Below, piece after piece: positions 1 through 9,214 of a stretch of 64,000 nt of DNA; the stretch's first letter is position 1, and every line of letters begins with the position of its first letter. The notes under the pieces are model-generated. The model saw only the letters and a list, made by a program, of their open reading frames with translations. It ran no database searches and was not told the DNA's origin. Both the position numbers and the translations under genes were made by a program. The stretch is from contig CP136537.1 in assembly GCA_051016155.1 (NCBI GenBank), positions 1-64,000 on the forward strand, read 5' to 3'. This DNA is from RCC90-49c sp051016155. GTDB lineage: Bacteria > Bacteroidota > Bacteroidia > Cytophagales > Amoebophilaceae.

Positions 1-318
1 GAATATGCGAGCGATTCAACAGGACGATGAAGCAGGAGTTCTTTGATTGTGCTATGCGCAAGAAGATATATAGGAGTGTAGAGGAGTTACAGACGGACTT
101 GGATGTATGGTTAGCTTATTACAACGGGGAGCGTGTGCATAGTGGACGTTATTGTTATGGGAAGACGCCGTTGGCTACGTTGCTCTCAAGTAAGCACCTG
201 AGTGTGGAGAAGCATAATGAGATGATGCACCTGAAGGGCAGCTCAGACAGTTATGAGTTAGCAGACACTAGAGCTCACTAAAATTAGCTGCTTGTCAGAT
301 TAAATACTGACTATTACA
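1..318 (+). mobile_element. IS481-type element, right part only (cut by window edge)
   Basis: The window opens inside an insertion sequence. The transposase ends at 281 and the element probably ends near 318, at GACTATTACA. The end is set by comparison with the 200-bp derivative at 7179-7378, which carries the same transposase 3' end and the same terminal GACTATTACA, there paired with TGTAATAGTC at its other end. The TGT...ACA ends fit IS481/IS3-type elements. The left half lies outside the window. Confidence 0.75.
3..281 (+). CDS. IS481-family transposase, C-terminal part
   Basis: This is the C-terminal part of a DDE-type integrase-core transposase. The reading frame is open from base 3, so an ATG at 27 is internal and not the start. 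The sequence has the signature of the end of the IS481 catalytic domain: CERFNRT followed by KQEFF, which holds the catalytic glutamate region, then YYNGERVHSGR and the GKTPLATL tail. The final residues (SSKHLSVEKHNEM and on) are probably element specific. The rest of the gene is beyond the window edge, so whether it is functional cannot be judged. Confidence 0.8.
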   Translation: MCERFNRTMKQEFFDCAMRKKIYRSVEELQTDLDVWLAYYNGERVHSGRYCYGKTPLATLLSSKHLSVEKHNEMMHLKGSSDSYELADTRAH

Positions 319-384
319 GCCTGTTTTGAGGTTGACTTCAATTTACAAAACTCTTACTCAAATTGGACTACATTTTGGGGGGAA

Positions 385-520
385 GGTCACTGCGCAGAGA
401 TGTTGCGCTTTGTTCAACACTCTCCTCCCCTGCCATCCTGAGCGTTAGCGAAGAAACGCTGCGTAACATGCCCTCACAAAGATGTTGCGCTTGCAGCTCA
501 GCATGACAGACAGGGCTAAT
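385..520. repeat. Dispersed Bacteroidota-type intergenic repeat (copy 1); gap 319-652
   Basis: The gap between the IS element and the HHH gene holds no gene. It carries a repeat with the words GCCATCCTGAGCG and AGCTCAGCATGACAG facing each other, and blocks like CTGCGCAGAGATGTTGCGC. Related copies lie at about 16585-16690, 20275-20420 and 52195-52316. Long intergenic repeats of the GTCATCCTGAGC type are common in Bacteroidota genomes. Confidence 0.6.
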
Positions 521-652
521 CAGCTATACTACAGAAAACAAATGTCAACACAACCTATTCACTATCTCTCAGCCTGGACAAGGGCTTATGGATAGCAAAA
601 CACATTTTGACAGCGTCAAACATGCATGGGCGGCTGAGCTGACAAAAGCTAC

Positions 653-2737
653 CTAAAACCGCAGTACTGCCTGTATTTGCACATCGTTTTTGACATTTCC
701 TGAGAGCGCTTCCAAGCCACTCCCTATCTTACTTCCTTTTTTATACCACGTCAGGGCATATCTTAGCTCTAGCCGAAGCATAGATATAGGTTGGTAACAC
801 ACCAGCAAGCAGTAACGCATGCCTTGGCCATAGTAGGCAGGAAAATTAAACCCATTGTACAGCACGTTGGGCTCGTAAAAAACGAGCCTATTTTCAAAGT
901 CTTGCGCCTTGAACCAAGCCACACGCCCCCGCAGCTGCAGTCGTCGTAGCTTGTAAGTAGCATCTTGCACCACTGCCCAGCCCCAAGTAGTAGCGCCCAG
1001 CAATTGATAACTATTCCACTGCACAGCGCTGTGGAAACTTACCACTTTGCTCAAACTGTATTTGCCTACGAGTTTGTAGCGCTGCTGGATGCCCACTGCA
1101 GTAGGCACAGCTGCTTTTAGCGCTTTAGGAACACGGCGTTCCTTGCTTGTTGTTTTGAACTGAAAGTATACCAACGCAGTCCTAATAGGCTGGTAAGTTG
1201 CCTTGGCCAGCCAGCTGTGTCCTGCAACAGTTTTGCCATAGAACCAAGGAAAATAAAAGTAATCGTAATAAGCATCCAGATGAAAGCGTTGCACTGGACT
1301 GATCCTGGTCCCCAAGTAAAGGCCGCGCTCATTGCCTTTGTCTCCTGTATTTTCTTTGAAACCCTGGCCAAAAGGACCGTGAAAGTTTTGGTCATAGTGG
1401 CGCCAGAGAATAGTCGCATCTATGTATTGCGAGAGGCTGGCCACTACTCCGGTCACAGCGGCCTTGCCACCGCTTTTGGCCAAGGCTCCTTCTCCAAAGA
1501 AGTGGAAATTTTGCCATAGATACTGATAAAAGAGGCTTCCATTGGCATGGTCTTGCCCTTGAAAAGCCATGGGGTTCCGATCCTTTTGAGCTTTTGGATA
1601 AAGCGGCAAGCTGTAGTGCTGGTACAAGGCATTAGCGCCTAACACAGCCCCTAGAACAGGGCCTTTGTACACACAAGTGCCGCCAATGACCTGCTCCTTG
1701 ACTTGACCTTTTTTGGTCAGCTCATTGTCTGTTCTGTAGGAGCCACCCCGCTGCACACTGCGCACAAATGGCCCGCCTTGGGCAGCATTTTGTTCTACTC
1801 TGCCCTCTAGACCGATGTTGGAGTAGTAGGCCGTTAGCTCCCAGTGAGGCCATTGCCAGGTCGTGGCGATGCCTCTAAAAGCAGCCTGGGACAAAGACTG
1901 GTGCGGCCGAATGCCTACATTTTTGGTGCGTATCACCTTGACAGTCTCGCTACTCTTGTTCATGCTCAAGCCTGTATTGAGCACTAGTCCTTGGCCATAG
2001 CCCACGGCATAGTCCCCTATCACGAGGGCCTTGAGCGATTGTCTATCCTTGACCAAACAATGGAATCGATAAGGTGCTAAGCCATAACGCTGGGTAGCAG
2101 GGTCCCACGCAAAGGCTTCTCCTGCGCCTTTTTTGCCCGAAAAGCCTATATCCCACCCTTGTGGATGCTGGATGCGCAGGCGGGTCATCCATCCGTCAGG
2201 ACTGCCTACATAAGGCACTTGATGCTTCTTGTTAGGGAGGTATCCCTGCTTAGTCTCCAGCGTTCTCTCATACCGCGTGAGCCAATAGCTGTTTTTAGGA
2301 CCTAGCCCGCTGGACCATGCAGTCCTGCTGTGGGCAATGTCTTTCAATGCTTCCACGTGTACAAAAGGCAGCAGCAGCTTAATCGTCTCTAGGTCCCAGT
2401 CAGGGATGGCCTGCAACTCGTAGATAGATACGAGGGGCCCATTTTTTGCCAGATGTCTGAAAAATACATCTTGCTGACTATCTGAAAGGATCCCTAAACT
2501 CTTTAATTCCTCTAGTGAGGCTTGGTTCAAGTCCAAAGGTTGTTGATACAGCTCCCAAAGATGCTGGTGCAGGTCCACTTCATTTTCTACCGCTTCTTCC
2601 TGCCGCGCATAGATAGCCTCGAAGAGCGTGTCGAAGTCGGGTGTTTCCTGCTGCCTATTTTCTGCCAACGCAGGCAGTGAATGAGTCAAGCCCATGAACA
2701 GAAGTAGTAAGACGATTGGGGCAGGCATATCACACAA
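653..2737 (-). CDS. Helix-hairpin-helix domain protein, probable outer-membrane-associated
   Basis: The 694-residue protein is predicted to be exported. It has a hydrophobic signal sequence (residues 1-25, ending ALA) and then a ComEA-like helix-hairpin-helix region at about residues 68-129 (LDLNQASLEELKSLG, then SIYELQAIPDWD). The rest is rich in aromatic residues and alternating polar and nonpolar stretches (for example YYDYFYFPWFYG), which suggests a beta-barrel or beta-rich surface protein. Bacteroidota have a family of this length and layout with no established role; DNA binding is only implied by the HHH fold. Start choice: M1 or M4, both at the head of the signal peptide. It is transcribed divergently from phoH. 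A TATCTTTA box upstream (about 2767-2774 on the minus strand) may be its promoter. Confidence 0.7.
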   Translation of the reverse strand: MCDMPAPIVLLLLFMGLTHSLPALAENRQQETPDFDTLFEAIYARQEEAVENEVDLHQHLWELYQQPLDLNQASLEELKSLGILSDSQQDVFFRHLAKNGPLVSIYELQAIPDWDLETIKLLLPFVHVEALKDIAHSRTAWSSGLGPKNSYWLTRYERTLETKQGYLPNKKHQVPYVGSPDGWMTRLRIQHPQGWDIGFSGKKGAGEAFAWDPATQRYGLAPYRFHCLVKDRQSLKALVIGDYAVGYGQGLVLNTGLSMNKSSETVKVIRTKNVGIRPHQSLSQAAFRGIATTWQWPHWELTAYYSNIGLEGRVEQNAAQGGPFVRSVQRGGSYRTDNELTKKGQVKEQVIGGTCVYKGPVLGAVLGANALYQHYSLPLYPKAQKDRNPMAFQGQDHANGSLFYQYLWQNFHFFGEGALAKSGGKAAVTGVVASLSQYIDATILWRHYDQNFHGPFGQGFKENTGDKGNERGLYLGTRISPVQRFHLDAYYDYFYFPWFYGKTVAGHSWLAKATYQPIRTALVYFQFKTTSKERRVPKALKAAVPTAVGIQQRYKLVGKYSLSKVVSFHSAVQWNSYQLLGATTWGWAVVQDATYKLRRLQLRGRVAWFKAQDFENRLVFYEPNVLYNGFNFPAYYGQGMRYCLLVCYQPISMLRLELRYALTWYKKGSKIGSGLEALSGNVKNDVQIQAVLRF

Positions 2738-2866
2738 AAATGTTGATCAATGACTTTGTTTTGATAAAGATACGCTCAGCAGACAAAATCGTTCAACAAG
2801 ATCGCCCAGCTTATTTAGATGATACGATTAATCTCGTAATTAGGTCGGCCTATGCATTTTGACGTA

Positions 2867-2899
2867 TTTGCTTGCATTAGCCCGTTTTCCTTATCTTGA
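2867..2899 (+). promoter_or_regulatory. Putative Bacteroidota promoter of phoH
   Basis: TTTG at 2867-2870 is followed, 21 bases on, by TATCTTGA at 2892-2899. This resembles the -33 TTTG and -7 TAnnTTTG elements of Bacteroidota primary-sigma promoters, with one mismatch in the -7 box. It overlaps the first possible TTG codon (2896), which supports the downstream TTG at 2932 as the start of phoH. Confidence 0.35.
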
Positions 2900-2931
2900 C
2901 CCTGCAAAACTTAGCCAAATCTTCTAATCAT

Positions 2932-3873
2932 TTGACAGAAAAGAGCATTCAACTTGAAGATGTTGTCCTGGTTGACTTTCTCGGGGTAGGTGACAGTAAC
3001 CTTCGGGCCTTAGCTGCAGCCTTTCCAGAAAGCAAAATCGTCTCACGCGGAGATGAAATCCACATTCGCGGCAGCACTGAGGTAGTCACTAAGATGCATG
3101 CTATTTTACAAGCCTTGCTCGCCCATTACCGACAGCACAATTTGGTGACAGAAGCGGCTGTGCAGCACTATGTCAATGGCGAGAGCAGCTCCTCCCTTCC
3201 TACCAAAAAAAGCGGTCTGATTACCTACGGCACCAAAGGGGCGCTGATCAGGCCCAGAACAGCCAACCAAGAAAAGCTGGTCACAGCCGTAGAGGCGCAG
3301 GATATAGTTTTTGCCATCGGCCCTGCAGGCACAGGCAAGACCTACACCGCTGTGGCACTAGCTGTCAGAGCCCTGAAGCTGAAACAAGTCAAAAAAATCA
3401 TCTTGACCCGGCCTGTGGTAGAAGCTGGAGAACGCTTGGGCTACCTACCTGGAGATTTAGAAGAAAAGATTGCACCTTACCTACATCCAGTATATGATGT
3501 GCTGGACGATTTGCTTTCACCTGCCAAACGGAAATATTACCAGGAGAATGGAGTGATTGAGATGGCACCTTTGGCCTACATGCGCGGCAGGACGCTGCAC
3601 CATGCTTTTGTGCTCTTGGACGAAGCGCAGAATACTACTTCTGCTCAGATGCGCATGTTTCTGACCAGAATGAGCCTGAACACCAAACTCCTCATCACAG
3701 GCGACGTAACGCAGACAGACCTCCCTGCCCAGCAGCGCTCAGGGCTGTTAGAAGCCATGGATATCTTGAAGACTACACCAGGCATTGCTTTTATCCACTT
3801 TGATGACAGTGATGTGGTGCGGCATTCCCTCGTAAAAAGTGTAATCAAAGCCTATGAGCAGCAGCAACGTTAG
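2932..3873 (+). CDS. ybeZ: PhoH-family ATPase (PhoH/YbeZ)
   Basis: This is a cytoplasmic P-loop ATPase of the PhoH family, thought to act in RNA metabolism or ribosome maturation together with YbeY. Counting from the start used here, the Walker A motif GPAGTGKT is at residues 130-137, followed by LTRPVVEAGERLGYLPGDL and a Walker B segment VLLDEAQN at 227-234. The ITGDVTQTDLP motif is also typical. The frame is open from a TTG at 2896, but family members begin with a short lead into the ILEDV-like segment (here SIQLEDVVLVDFLG), so TTG 2932 (TEKSIQLEDV) is preferred. The length of 313 residues is normal. No ybeY follows: the next gene is an AddB-like nuclease. Confidence 0.9.
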   Translation: MTEKSIQLEDVVLVDFLGVGDSNLRALAAAFPESKIVSRGDEIHIRGSTEVVTKMHAILQALLAHYRQHNLVTEAAVQHYVNGESSSSLPTKKSGLITYGTKGALIRPRTANQEKLVTAVEAQDIVFAIGPAGTGKTYTAVALAVRALKLKQVKKIILTRPVVEAGERLGYLPGDLEEKIAPYLHPVYDVLDDLLSPAKRKYYQENGVIEMAPLAYMRGRTLHHAFVLLDEAQNTTSAQMRMFLTRMSLNTKLLITGDVTQTDLPAQQRSGLLEAMDILKTTPGIAFIHFDDSDVVRHSLVKSVIKAYEQQQR

Positions 3874-3880
3874 CTAGCGT

Positions 3881-3935
3881 GCAACCATCGTACTATTGGG
3901 TAATTTTGTGGTCGAGTGATTAAAAAAACCTTTCT
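3881..3935 (+). repeat. Dispersed post-stop repeat (family A), copy after phoH
   Basis: A degenerate copy of a repeat that recurs downstream of several genes here: CCATCGTACTATTGGGTAAT followed by TTTGTGGTCGAGTGATTAAA. Compare 18546-18600, 24064-24120 and 51508-51555. It begins within 10 bases of the phoH stop codon. The rest of the 3874-4098 gap has no recognised feature. Confidence 0.5.
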
Positions 3936-4098
3936 AGTCCCAAATACAGGTTATTTTGAAAGTTTAGAGTAGTTGTTGAGCCTATTTTACAACCGCTTCA
4001 GAGTATGTTGTTCCCTGTCTTTTGAAAGATTGAAGCGAAGCAGTGCCTTATCTGTCTGATACCTCAAGTCTACTTCTTGGGTGTAAAGCTACTATGAA

Positions 4099-7053
4099 AT
4101 GCCCCCCTCATTGACCCACAATACTATCGCACCGAATGGTGACACTACAGTGTCTTCACGCTCTTTTCTGGAAGAGTTGGCAAGCAACGTATATGCCCAG
4201 CATGGCCAGCACCTCGACCAGCTCACCTTGGTGCTCCCCAACTGGCGCGCAGGCATAGTTTTTAGGCAATGCCTGGCTATGCACCTCACTCAACCTGCCT
4301 GGGCACCGCAGATAATCAGCATGGAAGAGCTGCTACAGGAGCTTAGTCCACTTAGGCAGGAGCGATCACTACTGCTGACCCACATGCTCTATCAGGCTTT
4401 TCAGGCGCTACAGCCTAGACAGGAGCCTTTTGAGCGGTTTTATCCATGGGGCACTATGCTGCTCCAAGACTTTGAGGTCATTGACAAGTACTTGGTAGAT
4501 GCGACCCATCTCTTTACAGACCTGAGCCATCAAAAAGCCCTCAGCTTGTCTTACGACTACCTGACAGAAGACCAAAAGAGAGCTATTCTGTCTTTTTGGC
4601 AATGCTTTGAAGAACGTCTCTCTGCCCATCAACAAGACTTTTTACAGCTTTGGAAGTTACTTCCACAGGTCTACACACATTTTAAAAAGCGCTTGCAAGC
4701 CCAAGGCATAGGCTACCAGGGAGTATGCCAAAGAGCAGCTTATGAGGCCCTGGTCCAGGGAGACTGTAAGCCACAACACCAGCATTTGGTCTTTGCAGGC
4801 TTCAATGCCCTGACGCCTGTGGAAGAAAAAGTGATGGCCTGGTGCAAGGAAAATTTATCTGCTGACTTCTATTGGGACACGGATGCCTACTACATGGAGG
4901 ATGGCCAGCAAGAAGCAGGAACGTACTTGAGAACTCATCAGCAACGGCCTTACTTTCAGAATAGTTTGGTGCCCCCTTTTCCGAAGCGGTTGACAGACAC
5001 CTCCAAGCAAATACACGTCACCGCTGTGGCGTCTGAAGTGGGTCAGGCCCAGGTGATAGGCGCGCAGCTAAAAGCCTTGATAGACCAACAGGGTGCCCAC
5101 TTTGTCCCCCATAAAACGGCCATTGTCCTGGCCAACGAAGCTTTACTTTTGCCTGTGCTGCAGGCCATACCCTTGCATCAGAACCTGGTTAGCGTTACTC
5201 TGGGCTATCCCTTGAAAGATACCGCCAGCTACAGCCTGTTCAAGCACCTTATGGCGCTACAAGCAGCGTTGAACCAAGCCCAGTGTCCTTCAGGCTACTT
5301 GCCTATTCCGCAAGTGCTTGCCTTGCTCAGTCATCCGCATCTACTGGCCATAACGCCTGACTTAGCGCAGTCCACCATACGCTCCTTGCAAGCTTCCCAA
5401 CGCAGTCAAGTGTCTCAAGCTGAGCTAGCCAAGCAGCATCCTGCCTACAAAGTACTTTTTAGGGTGCTAGGGCCTCAAGACTCCCTCCTCCAGTACTTGA
5501 CAGATGGATTACAGTGCATACAAGATAGGATGCAGTCAACCACTTGGCCCATGCAAGCGCTAGAGCAGCAAGCGCTGACCCAACTTTTGCGGCAGTTGAG
5601 CAGGCTCCAAGAGGTGCTGCCCCAGCCCACTGCCCAGCACGAAGACTTGACGCAGCTGCTTCACCAGCTGCTCCAGCCAGTCAAACTTCCCTTAAACCGC
5701 TATTCCTCAAAGGGGGTACAAGTTTTGAGTGTGCTGGAAACGAGCACCTTAGATTTTGACTATGTTTTCATTGTAGGCATGAATGAAGGTCATTGGCCAT
5801 CACAGAAGACGCCTGCTTCTTTTATTCCTTACCATCTGCGCCAAGGGCATGGCTTGCCTATGGCTGATCAACACCAGGCAGCGCTGTATGCCTATCATTT
5901 TTATCGGCTGTTGCAGCGTGCCCAGCAGGTGTACATTACGCACAGCACTGCTACCACTATGGGTAGCCCAGGAGAGATGAGCCGCTATTTGTGGCAACTT
6001 CTTTATGAATCTAACTTACCTATTCAACGGCAAGTGGCTGTCCAGCCCATTCACACCGCTGCGGCTCAGCCCATCGTGGTGCCTAAACAAGGCCAGGTAT
6101 TGCGCCAGCTGGAGCAGCTGACGCTGCGTCCTGAGGGCCCTGTGCAAGCTCTGACACCTTCTGCCCTGAACACCTACCTAGACTGTAGTCTGCGGTTTTA
6201 TTTTCAGTACATAGCCCAGCTCAAAGTGCCTGCAGAACACCCACAGGAAGTAACGCCACTGCTTTTTGGCCAGCTCCTGCACGAAGTCATAGAGCAGCTC
6301 TATGCACCTCTCGTATCTAACAAGCAGCCTCAGCCCATCTCATCAGACACGCTGGCAGCGCTGAAAAAATCAGTGGCACCAGCAGTCCAAAAAGCTTTTG
6401 CACGCGCCTTTCGTCAAGGACCGGACCAGCCTGTAGCCTTACAGGGAAAAAATACTATTGCACAAGCAGTCATGACCAAGCTGGTCCAAAGAATATTGGA
6501 AATCGATCAGTCGTATGCGCCTTTCACATTGGTGGGCTTAGAAATGGGCCGCAGTGAGCCTTTGTATTTAGAGTTTTCGCTCAACCCCACTACGCGTGTG
6601 CGGCTGCGGGGCATCATTGATCGGGTGGATTACAAGGAGGGCACTTTTCGGGTGCTGGACTATAAAACAGGCTTGGATAAAGCTAATATCAAGCACATTG
6701 ATTCGCTTTTTGACCGAACAGAGGCACGGCGCAACAAGGCTGCTTTCCAGACGCTACTTTATGCCTGGCTCTTTCAAGAAAATTATGCCGTAACGTCTGA
6801 AAAAGTGATGCCTGGGCTTATCAGTACCCGGCAGGTCTTTGACGAAGCGTTCGACTCTCGGTTCTTTGTTCAACAGCCAGGCAGCAGTGCCTACCTTCCC
6901 ATCGAAGACTTCAGCCCCCATCGAGAAGCGTTGGAGCAAGGACTACGGCAGACCTTAAGAGAGCTACTGGATCCAGCAGTGCCTTTTGCGCAGACGACCG
7001 ATGAAACACGCTGTACTTCTTGCCCTTATCGGGGCATTTGTCAGCAACGTTGA
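4099..7053 (+). CDS. PD-(D/E)XK nuclease family protein, AddB-like
   Basis: The 984-residue protein resembles the AddB subunit of AddAB helicase-nucleases, which process double-strand breaks for recombination. The N-terminal part carries a helicase-like fold without a clear Walker A motif, as is usual for this family in Bacteroidota. The C-terminal RecB-like nuclease domain shows LRGIIDRVD and then LDYKTG at residues 853-858 (the D...D/E-x-K core). A four-cysteine iron-sulfur site is visible: Cys696 in LDCSLRFYF and Cys972, Cys975 and Cys981 in RCTSCPYRGIC. The ATG at 4099 is followed by a short unstructured lead. The partner AddA is not in this window. The motif set fits well; the exact subunit name is by analogy. 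Confidence 0.8.
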   Translation: MPPSLTHNTIAPNGDTTVSSRSFLEELASNVYAQHGQHLDQLTLVLPNWRAGIVFRQCLAMHLTQPAWAPQIISMEELLQELSPLRQERSLLLTHMLYQAFQALQPRQEPFERFYPWGTMLLQDFEVIDKYLVDATHLFTDLSHQKALSLSYDYLTEDQKRAILSFWQCFEERLSAHQQDFLQLWKLLPQVYTHFKKRLQAQGIGYQGVCQRAAYEALVQGDCKPQHQHLVFAGFNALTPVEEKVMAWCKENLSADFYWDTDAYYMEDGQQEAGTYLRTHQQRPYFQNSLVPPFPKRLTDTSKQIHVTAVASEVGQAQVIGAQLKALIDQQGAHFVPHKTAIVLANEALLLPVLQAIPLHQNLVSVTLGYPLKDTASYSLFKHLMALQAALNQAQCPSGYLPIPQVLALLSHPHLLAITPDLAQSTIRSLQASQRSQVSQAELAKQHPAYKVLFRVLGPQDSLLQYLTDGLQCIQDRMQSTTWPMQALEQQALTQLLRQLSRLQEVLPQPTAQHEDLTQLLHQLLQPVKLPLNRYSSKGVQVLSVLETSTLDFDYVFIVGMNEGHWPSQKTPASFIPYHLRQGHGLPMADQHQAALYAYHFYRLLQRAQQVYITHSTATTMGSPGEMSRYLWQLLYESNLPIQRQVAVQPIHTAAAQPIVVPKQGQVLRQLEQLTLRPEGPVQALTPSALNTYLDCSLRFYFQYIAQLKVPAEHPQEVTPLLFGQLLHEVIEQLYAPLVSNKQPQPISSDTLAALKKSVAPAVQKAFARAFRQGPDQPVALQGKNTIAQAVMTKLVQRILEIDQSYAPFTLVGLEMGRSEPLYLEFSLNPTTRVRLRGIIDRVDYKEGTFRVLDYKTGLDKANIKHIDSLFDRTEARRNKAAFQTLLYAWLFQENYAVTSEKVMPGLISTRQVFDEAFDSRFFVQQPGSSAYLPIEDFSPHREALEQGLRQTLRELLDPAVPFAQTTDETRCTSCPYRGICQQR

Positions 7054-7178
7054 AATCAGTCTTAAAATTAGTCCATCAGTAAATTACTCAACGGTACAAC
7101 AGTCAGCAATGGATCCCAAGTTTAGGACAAGAAGCTAAAAGCGCGTTATTTCACTAAAGCTAAGGTAAATTCTATTAA

Positions 7179-7378
7179 TGTGTAATAGTCAGTATGTAAT
7201 CTGACAAGTAGATAATCTTAGTTAGCTCTGGTGTCTACTGACTCATAACTGTCTGAGCTGCCCTTCAGGTGTATCAATTCATTGTGTTTCTCCACACTCA
7301 GGTGCTTACTTGGCACCAGCGTGGCCACCAACGGCCTCTTCTTATAACAATAACGCCCTCTATGTTGACTATTACACA
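7179..7378 (-). mobile_element. 200-bp MITE-like derivative of the IS481-type element
   Basis: TGTGTAATAGTC at 7179-7190 and GACTATTACACA at 7367-7378 are perfect 12-base inverted repeats. Between them, on the minus strand, lies a relic of the last ~180 bases of the transposase found at 3-281. It includes the same stretches coding for SSKHLSVEKHN-like and HLKGSSDSYE-like residues and the same untranslated tail. The rest of the transposase is missing, so this is a non-autonomous internal deletion. Flanking 7054-7178 and 7379-7463 show no gene. Confidence 0.75.
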
Positions 7379-7463
7379 GTAGAGCTGCCTATCACCTTCA
7401 GTACGCTTCAAACCCGGTGGCTGCCTTGCGCTTCTTGTCCACTCGGGCTAATTTTGTTGCGTT

Positions 7464-8132
7464 ATGAGCAAACCAGTTATCATCTTCGGTGCCCAGGGCC
7501 TGGGCAAAGTTGCGCTAGAAATCCTGCAGCAAAATGAAGTGGTCGTGTATGGCTTTTTGGACGATACACCAGCGTTTCTAGGCAAGGAAGTTAATCATGT
7601 GCCTGTGCTGGGCACAACAACGGATAAGACCTACTTGGTCCTTTTGGGCGAGCATTGCGAAGCTTGTGTAGCGGTAGAGCCTCCTAGTCGGCAACAGCGT
7701 TTAGTGGCCATGCTGCGTGAGCAGAGGCAAGTGGTGCCCATCAATGCTATTCATCCAGCAGCCACTGTAGCTTCTTCAGCAGTCCTAGGCCACGGAAATC
7801 TAATCAACGCTGGAGTGAGGCTGAGTGCTGACACTACGGTGGGAAGTCACTGTCTCTTACACACCCAAGCTGTGGTAGAACATGGCGCAGTAGTGAAAGA
7901 TTTTGTGCAACTTGGTCCAGGAAGTATTGTTGGTGCAGAAACCCAGATTGACGAACAAGTCTTTGTGGGGGCAGGTGCTACCATTTTGGCTGGCATTAAG
8001 ATTGGGGTAGGTGCTAGCATTGGCGTTGGGGCTGTGGTCTTGGCTGATGTGGAGCCTGGTGCCACTGTGTTGGGCAATCCAGCAGCGCCCATAAAAAGCA
8101 AGCAGAAATCGTTATCGGTTATCAATGAGTAA
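7464..8132 (+). CDS. NeuD/PglD-like sugar O- or N-acyltransferase
   Basis: The 222-residue cytoplasmic protein has an N-terminal Rossmann-like segment (VIIFGAQGLGKVALEIL, nucleotide or sugar binding) and a C-terminal left-handed beta helix made of hexapeptide repeats (about residues 95-215, with VGAGATILAGIKIGVGASIG). It ends with the GNPAAPIK tail of hexapeptide acyltransferases. Relatives acetylate sugar nucleotides for surface glycans. No glycan-biosynthesis neighbours are present, so the substrate is unknown. The ATG at 7464 fits the family N-terminus (MSKPVIIFGA). Confidence 0.8.
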   Translation: MSKPVIIFGAQGLGKVALEILQQNEVVVYGFLDDTPAFLGKEVNHVPVLGTTTDKTYLVLLGEHCEACVAVEPPSRQQRLVAMLREQRQVVPINAIHPAATVASSAVLGHGNLINAGVRLSADTTVGSHCLLHTQAVVEHGAVVKDFVQLGPGSIVGAETQIDEQVFVGAGATILAGIKIGVGASIGVGAVVLADVEPGATVLGNPAAPIKSKQKSLSVINE

Positions 8133-8207
8133 CTAGCCCGATAATTTTTCAGTAAACGAATAACCCGATAGCTCAATAAACAAATAACCCAATAGTCTAA
8201 TAAGCAA
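8133..8207. repeat. CAATAAAC-type low-complexity intergenic repeat
   Basis: The gap is filled by short degenerate words such as AATAACCCGATAG, CAATAAACAAATAACCC and AGTCTAATAAGCAAATG, ending at the trhO start codon. Similar runs lie at 11953-12110, 14585-14738, 20580-20626, 21380-21440, 31483-31535 and 58987-59045. Confidence 0.5.
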
Positions 8208-9149
8208 ATGAAATCATCTTACAGCATACTGCTTTATTATTGTTACACTCCCATCAAACAGGCAGCAGCGTTTAGAGAAGACCACCATCGCTATTGCGTT
8301 GAAAAGGGCTTGCGCGGACGGATTATCATTGCCCAAGAAGGCATTAATGGTACTATTTCTGGGCTAACACAGGATTGTGAGCAGTACATGCAAGACCTCA
8401 AGGCAGATGCTCGTTTTTCGCGAACGCATTTTAAAGTAGCTCCTTACCATCAACATGCTTTTCAGAAGCTGCACGTGCGGCTCAAACCTGAAATCGTGCA
8501 TGCAGGCCTCCCTGACATCGACCCTCATGCGCAAGCAGGTCCCTATGTCACGCCCAAGGAGCTACAGCAGATGCAAGCTGAAGAGGATGTAGTATTGCTT
8601 GATGCGCGGTCTAACTACGAGCATCGCCTGGGCCGCTTCAAAAATGCCGTGACATTAGACATTGATCACTTTAGGGAGTTCCCAGCGCAGGTAGAAGCGT
8701 TGGCGCCTTACAAAGACAAAAAGATCGTTACTTACTGTACTGGCGGCGTCAAATGTGAGAAAGCTAGTGCTTATCTTCTAGCACAAGGGTTCAAAGAGGT
8801 TTATCAGCTCCATGGCGGCATTATTCAGTATGGTCTAGACACGGATGGGGAAGACTTTGAAGGTACTTGTTACGTCTTTGACAACCGCTTGACTATCCAC
8901 ATTAATCAAAATAATCCTTCGGTCATCAGCCAGTGTTATGTGTGTAGCTCTGATTGCGATCGCATGGTGAACTGTGCTAATCCCACCTGCAACCTGCATG
9001 TCCCCATCTGTACAGCTTGTGCAGACACCTTGGCCGGAGCTTGCTCCAAAGCCTGTCAACAGCACCCCCAAAAGCGTTCTTATGACGGTACAGGCTACTA
9101 CGCTGCCACTATGAATGGATACAACCCCTACAAAGGGCTACAAAGGTGA
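8208..9149 (+). CDS. trhO: tRNA uridine(34) hydroxylase TrhO (rhodanese family)
   Basis: TrhO (YceA) makes 5-hydroxyuridine at the wobble base of tRNAs. The 313-residue protein has the family's N-terminal acylphosphatase-like domain (KGLRGRIIIAQEGINGTISG) and a central rhodanese domain with the active-site motif YCTGGVKCEKAS, the catalytic cysteine being Cys177. A C-terminal cysteine-rich region follows (CYVCSSDCDRMVNC, then CTACADTLAGACSKAC), probably zinc binding. The gene starts right after the low-complexity run, with no clear ribosome binding site. It is single and convergent with the IS3 relic downstream. Confidence 0.93.
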   Translation: MKSSYSILLYYCYTPIKQAAAFREDHHRYCVEKGLRGRIIIAQEGINGTISGLTQDCEQYMQDLKADARFSRTHFKVAPYHQHAFQKLHVRLKPEIVHAGLPDIDPHAQAGPYVTPKELQQMQAEEDVVLLDARSNYEHRLGRFKNAVTLDIDHFREFPAQVEALAPYKDKKIVTYCTGGVKCEKASAYLLAQGFKEVYQLHGGIIQYGLDTDGEDFEGTCYVFDNRLTIHINQNNPSVISQCYVCSSDCDRMVNCANPTCNLHVPICTACADTLAGACSKACQQHPQKRSYDGTGYYAATMNGYNPYKGLQR

Positions 9150-9214
9150 GGTAGGTAGCTATTAGTAATTATCAAACATCCCCTGTGGTCAATTACACAA
9201 GCATTTGAGCGGCT

